DNA of 64,000 nt from Albimonas sp963977235 (GTDB taxonomy: Bacteria; Pseudomonadota; Alphaproteobacteria; Rhodobacterales; Rhodobacteraceae): NCBI RefSeq assembly GCF_963977235.1, contig NZ_CAXBOD010000002.1, positions 248,001 to 312,000 on the forward strand, in the 5' to 3' direction. Position numbers and translations under genes: made by a program. Positions 57,809-64,000 of the stretch are shown here, piece after piece (position 1 is the first letter of the stretch; every line of letters starts with the position of its first letter). The notes beneath the pieces were generated by a model. That model worked only from the letters and a program-made list of their open reading frames with translations. It had not been told where the DNA came from and searched no databases.

Positions 57809-58825
57809 ATGACTGCGAATCGGGAACGTAGGGTCACCATCCTGGATATCGCGCGGGAGTTGAACGTGGCCCCATCCACGGTGTCGAACGCTCTCTCGGG
57901 GCGCCGCTACGTGGACGCGGACCTGGCCGCCAGGGTGAAGGCCACGGCCGAGCGGCTGGGCTATCGGGCCAACCCGGTGGCGCGGCGGCTGCGCTCGGGG
58001 CGGGCCTCGGCGGTGGGGCTGTTCTCGGCGATGCCCTTCGCGGTGACCGGGGGCAGCTCCCGGCTGGGCTTCATGATGGAGATCGCGGCGACCGCCGCCG
58101 AGGAGACGATGCGCGCCGGCCTTTCCCTGATGCTGATCCCGCCGATGGAGGCCTCGCCCGCCGTCGACGACCTGCTGATCGACGGGGCGCTGCTGATCGA
58201 GCCGGCCCGCGACGACCCGTTCGCGAAGCTGATCGACGCCCGCGGCCTGCCGGTGGTGCGCATCGGCCGCCAGCCGGGGCGCGAGGACGCGCCGGCCGTC
58301 GACCTGCGCTCGGGCGAGACGGCGGCGCTGCTGCTCCACCACCTCGAGGAGACGGGCGCCCGCCGCATCGCCCTGATCACCGGCCTCGCCCGCCGCGCCA
58401 GCCACGAGGAGACCGAGGCCGAATACGCCCGCTTCGCGCAGGCCCGCGCCATGCCCCCCCTGCACCTGCGCCTCGACGAGACCGGCGGCGAGGCGCTGGG
58501 CCACGCCGAGGCGCTGCGCCTGCTGCAGGCCACCCCCGAGGTCGACGCGATCCTGGCGATGGTCGACGTGTTTGCCGCCGGCGCCTGCCGGGCGGCGCGG
58601 GAGCTGGGGCGCTCGATCCCCGGCGACCTGCGGGTGGCGACGCGCTACGACGGCCCGCGCTCGCTGGCCTCGAACCCGCCGCTGACGGCGGTGAACCTCA
58701 GCTTGCCCGAGGTGGCGCGCGAGGCGGTGAAGATGCTGATCCCGATGATCGAGAACCAGCCCGCCCCGACCCTCCTGCGCGCTCCCGACGCGCGCCTGAC
58801 TGTGCGCGCCTCGACCATCGCCTGA
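57809..58825 (+). CDS. LacI family transcriptional regulator
   Basis: 338 residues. LacI helix-turn-helix RVTILDIARELNVAPSTVSNALSGRRYV at 7-34 is followed by the hinge helix NPVARRLRSGRAS. The periplasmic-binding-protein-like ligand domain has GLFSAMPFAV, GALLIEPARDDP and VDAILAMVDVFAAG. It is divergent from the arylsulfotransferase-ABC operon and the region between carries two palindromes, so it most likely represses that operon. The effector is unknown. The gene end is duplicated once just downstream. Confidence 0.9.
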   Translation: MTANRERRVTILDIARELNVAPSTVSNALSGRRYVDADLAARVKATAERLGYRANPVARRLRSGRASAVGLFSAMPFAVTGGSSRLGFMMEIAATAAEETMRAGLSLMLIPPMEASPAVDDLLIDGALLIEPARDDPFAKLIDARGLPVVRIGRQPGREDAPAVDLRSGETAALLLHHLEETGARRIALITGLARRASHEETEAEYARFAQARAMPPLHLRLDETGGEALGHAEALRLLQATPEVDAILAMVDVFAAGACRAARELGRSIPGDLRVATRYDGPRSLASNPPLTAVNLSLPEVAREAVKMLIPMIENQPAPTLLRAPDARLTVRASTIA

Positions 58826-58844
58826 CGGCGCGCGCCTCGAGCGT
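58793..58844 (+). repeat. 26-bp tandem duplication at the LacI gene end
   Basis: CGCCTGAC...CGCGCCTCGA blocks start at 58793 and 58819, 26 bases apart. The first encodes the last LacI codons; the second spans the stop and beyond. Confidence 0.6.
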
Positions 58845-59164
58845 CGCTCGGGCGCATCCGGCGCCGGGCCTGCTCAAGGAACTGCTCGACGCGACCGGGG
58901 CGGTCCCCCTCGGCTGACGGCGCTCCGCCTGCGCGCTCCGTCGATCCTCCGTCGATTCTCCGGCGTTCCGGCGCTGCGGTCGATCCCGCCGCCGCCCTGC
59001 CTGCAGGGGCGCGCGCCCGGTTTCCGCCTCTGCGTTTCGCACAGCGGGACTTGGCGCCGCAGCCTTCGTTTCAACGCCTCCCGGCGCGTGCACCGGGCGT
59101 TATAACAGGATAAGGAAGCCGAAAGACCTGCCGGCCGACAGGTTTCACAGGAGGAGCCAGCCAA
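58826..59164. other. Gap between LacI gene and acyl-CoA ligase
   Basis: 339 bases. No supported gene. A short plus-strand open stretch ending LLKELLDATGAVPLG-stop near 58916 resembles a protein C-terminus and could be a relic, but there is nothing upstream to support it. The promoter of the ligase should be near 59090-59130, where AT content rises (TTATAACAGGATAAGG). Confidence 0.4.
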
Positions 59165-60730
59165 GTGAGCGAATTCCGCGAGGACGAGAAGCATCCCGGC
59201 GTCTGGGCCGTGCGGACCCCGTCGAAGCCGGCCTTCATTCACCAGATCACCGGCGAGGCGATCACCTACGCCGAGGTCGAATCGCTCTCCAACCAGGTGG
59301 CTCACCTGGCGCGCAGCTTCGGCCTGAAGCGCGGCGACCACGCGGCCGTGTTCCTCGAGAACCGGCTCGACTACGCGCCGATCTTCTGGGGCTTCATGCG
59401 CGCGGGCCTGAAGGTCATTCCGATCCCCACCCACCTGACGCCCGAGGAGGTGGACTACCTGCTCAACGACTCGGGCGCGAAGATCCTGGTCACCTCGCAG
59501 GCCAAGCGGGCGGTGGCCGAAAAGCTGACCGGTCCCGGGCTGCTGCCGGGCGCGCGCTTCATGCTCGACGACGCGGGCGGCGGCTTCGCCTCGCTCGAGG
59601 CGGCGCTGGCGAGGCTTCCCACGCATCCGATCGCCGACCCCTCCGAGGGCTCGGAGATGCTGTATTCGTCGGGCACCACCGGCAAGCCCAAGGGCGTGCT
59701 GCGCCCGATGTCCGAGGCGCCCTTCGGCACCCCGACCAAGGGCATGGTGCTGACGATCGAGCGCTGGGGCATCGACCAGGACACCGTCTGGTTCCACCCC
59801 GCGCCGCTGTATCACGCGGCCCCCATCGGCTACGCCCTGCGGATCATGCGCTGGGGCGGCACGATGATCGTCGCGGGCAAGTTCGACCCCGAGGCGGCGC
59901 TGGCGACCATCGAGAAGCACCGCGTCACCCACTCGCAGTGGGTGCCCACCCATTTCGTGCGGATGCTGCGGCTGCCCGACGAGGTGAAGGCGAAATACGA
60001 CCTCTCCTCCCTGCGCTGCGCGATCCACGCCGCCGCGCCGTGCCCCCCGCAGGTCAAGAAGGCGATGATCGACTGGTGGGGCCCGGTGATCGAGGAATAC
60101 TACGCCGGCTCGGAGGCCAACGGCGTGGTCACCATCAGCTCCGAGGAATGGCTGAAGAAGCCGGGCTCGGTCGGGACCAACATCCTCGGCAAGACCCGGA
60201 TCTGCGACGACGAGGGGAACGAGGTTCCGGTGGGCGTCGAGGGCACGATCTACTTCTCCGACGGGCCGAGCTTCGAATACCACAACGATCCGCAGAAGAC
60301 CGCCGACAGCCGCAATGCGCAGGGCTGGACCACGCTGGGCGACGTCGGCTACCTCGACGCGGACGGCTACCTGTTCCTGACCGACCGCAAGACCTTCATG
60401 ATCGTCTCGGGCGGGGTGAACATCTATCCCGCCGAGATCGAGAACCTGCTCGCCACCCACCCCAAGGTCGGCGACGTGGCGGTGATCGGCGTGCCGGACG
60501 AGGAGTTCGGCGAGTCGGTCAAGGCGGTGATCGAGCTGCCCGAGGGGATGGCCCCCTCCGAGGAGCTGGCCCGGGAGATCATCGAGTTCTGCCGCGCCAA
60601 CCTCAGCCACGTGAAATGCCCCCGCACGGTCGATTTCGTCGACCGGCTGCCGCGGGCGGACAACGGCAAGCTCTACAAGCGCCAGCTGCGCGATCAGTAC
60701 TGGCAGGGCCGCGACCGCCGCATCGCCTGA
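59165..60730 (+). CDS. AMP-dependent acyl-CoA synthetase/ligase
   Basis: 521 residues. ANL motifs: SSGTTGKPKGVLRP (P-loop), GSEANGVVTISSEEW, GYLDADGYLFLTDRKTFMIVSGGVNIYP and the catalytic Lys in PRADNGKLYKRQL. It activates a carboxylic acid with ATP to the acyl-AMP and then CoA ester. The acid is unknown; the crotonase-family gene at 62386 suggests a fatty or aromatic acid pathway nearby. GTG start 59165 with AGGAGG upstream. Confidence 0.93.
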   Translation: MSEFREDEKHPGVWAVRTPSKPAFIHQITGEAITYAEVESLSNQVAHLARSFGLKRGDHAAVFLENRLDYAPIFWGFMRAGLKVIPIPTHLTPEEVDYLLNDSGAKILVTSQAKRAVAEKLTGPGLLPGARFMLDDAGGGFASLEAALARLPTHPIADPSEGSEMLYSSGTTGKPKGVLRPMSEAPFGTPTKGMVLTIERWGIDQDTVWFHPAPLYHAAPIGYALRIMRWGGTMIVAGKFDPEAALATIEKHRVTHSQWVPTHFVRMLRLPDEVKAKYDLSSLRCAIHAAAPCPPQVKKAMIDWWGPVIEEYYAGSEANGVVTISSEEWLKKPGSVGTNILGKTRICDDEGNEVPVGVEGTIYFSDGPSFEYHNDPQKTADSRNAQGWTTLGDVGYLDADGYLFLTDRKTFMIVSGGVNIYPAEIENLLATHPKVGDVAVIGVPDEEFGESVKAVIELPEGMAPSEELAREIIEFCRANLSHVKCPRTVDFVDRLPRADNGKLYKRQLRDQYWQGRDRRIA

Positions 60731-60770
60731 GGGCGAGGCGATCCGGGCCCCGCTCGCGGGCGGATGCAGG

Positions 60771-60795
60771 GGGCGGCCTTCGGGTCGCCCTTTCT
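60771..60795 (+). terminator. Terminator of the acyl-CoA ligase gene
   Basis: GGGCGGCC-TTCG-GGTCGCCC followed by TTTCT, 40 bases after the stop; one G-U pair. Confidence 0.75.
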
Positions 60796-60934
60796 CCGTT
60801 CAGGCGCCCCCGCCGCCAGGCCCCCGACGCAGGCCCGCGCGCCTCATCGCGCTCGCCCGGCGCCTTGCCCCGCGCGCCGGCCCTCCGATAGCCTGCCCTC
60901 GGACCGCGGGCGCCGCGGGGCAGGGGAGGCCGCG

Positions 60935-61624
60935 ATGCTGACACCGTTCGGAACGGACCTGTGGCTGGCCGAGGGTCCGGTGGTCGAGGGCATGGCGGGG
61001 TTCCGCTTTCCCACCCGCATGGCGCTGATGCGGCTGGGGGAGGGGGGCCTCGCGGTCTGGTCGCCCGTCGCCCCGACCGAGGCGCTGCTGGCGCAGGCCG
61101 AGGCGCTGGGTCCCGTGCGCTGGCTGATCGCGCCCAACGACCTGCACCACCTGTTCCTGGGCAACTGGGCGCGGGCCTTCCCGCGGGCCCGGGTCCTTGC
61201 CGCCCCCGGCGTGCGCGAGAAGCGCCCCGAGCTGATCGTGCACGCCGTGCTGGGCGAGGATCCGGCCCCCAGCGCCTTCGAGGGCGCGCTCGACCTCGCC
61301 CCGATCCGCGGATGTCGCATCACCGCCGAGGTCGCCATCTTCCACCGCCCCAGCCGCACGGCGCTGTTCGCCGACCTGCTGCAGGCGCTGCCGAAGGGGT
61401 GGTTCCGCGGCTGGCGCGGGATCGTGGCCAGGCTCGACCTGATGCAGGAGGCCGAGCCGACCGTGCCGCGCAAGTTCCGCATGGGGTTCCGCGACCGCGC
61501 GGCGGCCCGCGCCTCGCTGGCGCCGGCGCTGGACTGGCCGGCCGAGCGGCTGGTCATCGCCCACGGCGCCCCGATGGAGACGGGCGCCGCCGCGCGCCTG
61601 CAACAGGCCTTCGCCTGGCTCTAG
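60935..61624 (+). CDS. DUF4336 protein (metallo-beta-lactamase-like fold)
   Basis: 229 residues. FGTDLWLAEGPVVEGMAGFRFPTRMALMRL at the N-terminus, APNDLHHLFLGNWARAFPRARV and a C-terminal LVIAHGAPMET match DUF4336. These proteins resemble metallo-hydrolases but lack most of the H-x-H-x-D-H motif; here only an N-D-L-H-H remains. Function unknown. ATG 60935 has GGGGAGG upstream. It is single, with no clear operon partner. Confidence 0.82.
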   Translation: MLTPFGTDLWLAEGPVVEGMAGFRFPTRMALMRLGEGGLAVWSPVAPTEALLAQAEALGPVRWLIAPNDLHHLFLGNWARAFPRARVLAAPGVREKRPELIVHAVLGEDPAPSAFEGALDLAPIRGCRITAEVAIFHRPSRTALFADLLQALPKGWFRGWRGIVARLDLMQEAEPTVPRKFRMGFRDRAAARASLAPALDWPAERLVIAHGAPMETGAAARLQQAFAWL

Positions 61625-61679
61625 CGCCCTCGCCTGGCTCTCGCCCGGGCGCGCCCTCAGTCCGATTGCAGAGCCGCCC

Positions 61680-62258
61680 TCAGGCGGCGGCGGGGTCCGC
61701 GGCGGCGCGCGCGAAGCCCGCGACCTGACGGCCAAGCGCCTCGAGCTGGCCGCGCACCTTGGCGTCCTCGCAGTCGCCGTCCGGGCCGAACACCGGCTCG
61801 GCGGTGTTGACCGCCACGCCCAGCGGCGTGTTCCAGCCGCGCAGCGCATGCACCACGTCGCGCAGCGCGTTCATCGTGGTCACCGCGCCCTGCCAGCCGC
61901 CGCCGGTGGCCACGGCGCCCACCGCCCGCCCCTCAAGGTAGGGCCGGGCGTCGGTGCGCAGGTCCTCGATATAGTCGATGGCGTTCTTCACCAGGCCGGA
62001 CATGCCGCCATGATAGCCCGGAGAGCCCAGGATCACGCCGTCGGCGCGCCGGATCGCGTCGACAAGGCGACTGGCCTCCTCGGAGCGGGTCTCGTCGTCG
62101 GGCGAATAGGGCGGCAGGTCGAGGGCGCGGCCGGCAAGGAGCACGGTCTCGCACCCCTCCGCCTCGGCGGCGTCGAGCGCGATGCGCAGCGCCTTCTCGG
62201 TCGAGGAGAAGTCGCGGAGCGTGCCGCCAAGGCCGACGATCAGGGGTTTTCGGGTCAT
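61680..62258 (-). CDS. NADPH-dependent FMN reductase family protein
   Basis: 192 residues with a flavodoxin-like fold. IVGLGGTLRDFSSTEKALRIAL binds the FMN phosphate and GSPGYHGGMSGLVKNAIDYI is the family's FMN loop. The C-terminal VATGGGWQGAVTTMNAL is conserved. It reduces FMN or quinones with NAD(P)H, often supplying FMNH2 to two-component monooxygenases or sulfonatases. The start at 62258 is preferred over 62282 because it fits the fold. It is not clearly co-transcribed with the genes at either side. Confidence 0.88.
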   Translation of the reverse strand: MTRKPLIVGLGGTLRDFSSTEKALRIALDAAEAEGCETVLLAGRALDLPPYSPDDETRSEEASRLVDAIRRADGVILGSPGYHGGMSGLVKNAIDYIEDLRTDARPYLEGRAVGAVATGGGWQGAVTTMNALRDVVHALRGWNTPLGVAVNTAEPVFGPDGDCEDAKVRGQLEALGRQVAGFARAAADPAAA

Positions 62259-62354
62259 GACGCGACCATAGGCGCGCCCCAACCGCCACGCAAGCGAGGC
62301 CCCGCCGGCAAGCGTCGCTGCGACGCAACGTCTGCGCCGCGCCGGTGGGGTGGG

Positions 62355-62379
62355 GGGAGGCGCCTGCGGGGCGCCTCCC
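62355..62379 (-). terminator. Hairpin after the enoyl-CoA hydratase gene
   Basis: GGGAGGCGCC / GGCGCCTCCC, a 10-bp perfect stem seven bases past the stop at 62386. No T-run follows. Confidence 0.5.
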
Positions 62380-62385
62380 GCGGGC

Positions 62386-63198
62386 TCAGGCGCCCTTGAA
62401 GTCGGGGCGGCGCTTGTCGAGGAAGGCGGCCACGCCCTCCTTCACGTCCTCGGTGCAGAACAGCAGCGCCTGGGTGTCGGCCTCGGCCGAGAGCATCTCG
62501 TCGAGCCCCATCGGACCCCGCCCCAGCGTCTGCTTGGAGGTGGCGACCGACAGGGGCGCCATGCGCGCGACCTCCTCGGCCATGGCCAGCGCCCTCTCGA
62601 CCGCCTCGCCGGGGGCGCAGAGCTCCTCCACGATGCCCCAGTCGGCGGCGGTCTGCGCGTCGATGGTCCGCCCGGTCAGGGCCAGCAGCTTGGTGCGCCC
62701 CATGCCGATGCGCGCGGGCAGGGTCTGCAGCACGCCCAGGTCCGGCATCAGCCCCAGCTTGCCGAAGGGCAGCGAGAACTTCGCCTCGGACGAGGCCACC
62801 ACCAGGTCGCACATCGCCGCGATCGAGAGGCCCGCGCCCACGGCATAGCCCTCGACCGCCGCGATCACCGGCTTGGTCCCGCCCTGCACGATCTTCACCA
62901 GCCGGTGCACGTCCTGCAGCCGCGCCCGGCCCGAGGCCGCGGTGATCCCCTTCATCGTCGAGATGTCGCCGCCCGCGCTGAAGCAGCCGCCGGCGCCGGC
63001 CAGCACCACGGCGCGCACCTCCGGATCGGCCTGCGCGTCGGCCATCGCCTGGATCAGCGCCGGGCGCAGGGCCATCGACAGCGGGTTGCGGCGCTTGGGA
63101 TCGTTGATCCAGACCAGCGCCGTGGCGCCGATGCGCTGGGTCACGCAGACAGGGTCCTCGGCGCCCGGCTCGACCGGGGCCTCCATCTGATCCTTCAT
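62386..63198 (-). CDS. Enoyl-CoA hydratase/isomerase (crotonase) family, PaaG-like active site
   Basis: 270 residues. The oxyanion hole is formed around FSAGGDIST and EGYAVGAGLSIAAMCDL. At the usual Glu144 position the sequence is KFSLPFGKLGLMPDLG, so that Glu is replaced and the remaining acid is Asp in MPDLG. This matches isomerase-type members such as PaaG rather than classical hydratases. It would act on a CoA ester in ring or chain degradation. ATG 63198 has AGGAGG upstream. It is 54 bases after the IclR gene on the same strand and probably in its regulon. Confidence 0.88.
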   Translation of the reverse strand: MKDQMEAPVEPGAEDPVCVTQRIGATALVWINDPKRRNPLSMALRPALIQAMADAQADPEVRAVVLAGAGGCFSAGGDISTMKGITAASGRARLQDVHRLVKIVQGGTKPVIAAVEGYAVGAGLSIAAMCDLVVASSEAKFSLPFGKLGLMPDLGVLQTLPARIGMGRTKLLALTGRTIDAQTAADWGIVEELCAPGEAVERALAMAEEVARMAPLSVATSKQTLGRGPMGLDEMLSAEADTQALLFCTEDVKEGVAAFLDKRRPDFKGA

Positions 63199-63252
63199 GG
63201 GGTCTCCTCCTTCGTCGGCCGGGTTGGCCCGGCCCGATTGCGGCAACAGGGG

Positions 63253-64000
63253 TCAGCGGCTGAGCATCGGCGCGATCGAGCGGCCCAGATGCACCAGCCG
63301 GGGGCCGACCTCGCCCTCCAGCTTGTCGCGGGTGGCGAGGAAGCCGGGGCCGGCGGCGTTGATCGCCATCGCCTCGGTCTTGTCGGGCGAGACCACGGGC
63401 ACGGCCGCGGCGCGGATGTCGGACTGCCACTCGCCGTCGGCCACGCAGAAGCCGCGCTCGTCGACCTGGGCCTTGGCGTCGAGGATCCGGGACTTCAGAT
63501 CGGGCCACTTGTCGCCGAGCTTGCGGGCCAGACGCTCGAAGATGAACTCGCGGTCGGGCTCGGCGATGCCGGCGAGGAACGCGCGCCCCAGGGCGGTGGT
63601 CGCCAGGTCCACCCGGTTGCCCACGTCCAGACGGATGGTCGAGACGGTGGCCGGGTGGCAGGCGTCCACGTAGATCATCCCCAGCCGGTCCCGCGCGCCC
63701 AGCGCGATCGACATCTCGGCGTCGTTGGCCAGCTTCTGCATCGGATCGCGCGCCACCAGCCGCACCCGCAGGCTGCTGATCACCGGATAGCCCAGCGTCA
63801 GCAGCGCCGCCGTCGGCTCGTATTTCGACAGCCGGCGGATCAGGCGCAGGTAGCCCAGTTCGGTCAGCGTGTGGGTCAGGCGGGTGATCGTGGCCTTGGG
63901 CAGGCCGGTGATCTCGGCGAGCTCGGAGTTGCCCAGCGGCGCCGGGCGGGCCGAGAACGCCCGCAGGATCTCGAGCCCCCGCGCCAGCGCCCAGACGAAC
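63253..64000 (-). CDS. IclR family transcriptional regulator, partial
   Basis: The right edge of the window cuts the first few residues. What remains is about 249 codons. The winged helix is LARGLEILRAFSARPAPLGNSELAEITGLPKATITRLTHTLTELGYL. The ligand domain has LGARDRLGMIYVDACHP, RVDLATTALGRAFLAGI and the C-terminal AMAINAAGP. IclR proteins usually control the adjacent degradation genes, here the crotonase-family gene just downstream. Its own start and promoter are outside the window. Confidence 0.9.
   Translation of the reverse strand, partial: FVWALARGLEILRAFSARPAPLGNSELAEITGLPKATITRLTHTLTELGYLRLIRRLSKYEPTAALLTLGYPVISSLRVRLVARDPMQKLANDAEMSIALGARDRLGMIYVDACHPATVSTIRLDVGNRVDLATTALGRAFLAGIAEPDREFIFERLARKLGDKWPDLKSRILDAKAQVDERGFCVADGEWQSDIRAAAVPVVSPDKTEAMAINAAGPGFLATRDKLEGEVGPRLVHLGRSIAPMLSR

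Noticed and set aside
58850..58917. Relic gene ending LLKELLDATGAVPLG
   Set aside because: Only about 20 codons look protein-like and nothing upstream supports a gene.

Overview
The window is a very GC-rich chromosomal segment from an alphaproteobacterium, most likely of the Rhodobacterales/Rhodobacteraceae group. The best marker is the block pckA / chvI-chvG-hprK-rapZ-EIIA(Man)-HPr (20.5-28.2 kb), an arrangement I know from that group. TRAP-TAXI transport, a HemP-type small protein, RTX metalloproteases and a VPLPA-CTERM-like sorting tail fit the same picture. No rRNA, tRNA, CRISPR array, insertion sequence or integrase was seen.

Layout. 1-2 kb: a TRAP transporter (fused permease, cut by the window edge, and its TAXI binding protein). 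2.2-2.7 kb: a two-gene small-protein unit ending in hemP. 2.8-8.9 kb: an FCD/GntR repressor divergent from a spermidine/putrescine-type ABC importer coupled to a hydantoin/Asp-Glu racemase. 9-14 kb: GNAT enzyme, XRE regulator, small membrane protein, secreted RTX metalloprotease, SDR, class II aldolase. 14.4-16 kb: glpD. 16-20.5 kb: cobalamin genes (cobC, cobS, a PNPOx-like flavoprotein gene, cbiD, cobK). 20.5-28.2 kb: regulatory PTS, ChvG/ChvI two-component system and PEP carboxykinase. 28.6-31.2 kb: alkB, a membrane protein and an O-antigen-ligase-like protein. 31.4-34.7 kb: dnaK-dnaJ with a visible heat-shock promoter. 34.9-53.6 kb: a large surface-polysaccharide region. 53.7-58.8 kb: a taurine/nitrate-type ABC importer with an arylsulfotransferase, facing a LacI regulator. 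59-64 kb: acyl-CoA ligase, a DUF4336 protein, an FMN reductase, an enoyl-CoA hydratase and an IclR regulator cut by the window edge.

The polysaccharide region joins two systems. One is an ABC-dependent capsule route: two KpsS-like transferases, a Wza-type lipoprotein, and KpsM, KpsT and KpsE-like proteins. The other is a Wzz / tyrosine kinase / AAA ATPase / PrsT-type TPR lipoprotein operon of the kind found in exosortase (PEP-CTERM) exopolysaccharide loci. Between them lies a small secreted protein with an IPLPA + membrane helix + RRRR tail. No exosortase gene was seen in the window.

The most unusual features are in the DNA between genes. (1) Three palindromes have different perfect inverted-repeat arms, but each encloses a loop that reads as a one-nucleotide-loop G-quadruplex motif on the minus strand. 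(2) A five-member REP-like palindromic repeat family lies between 6 and 21 kb. (3) A roughly 160-bp near-perfect palindrome lies between pckA and alkB. (4) The XRE regulator gene and a nearby membrane-protein gene share a matching operator-like site. (5) Short tandem repeats have expanded the N-termini of the two coupled genes chvG and hprK.
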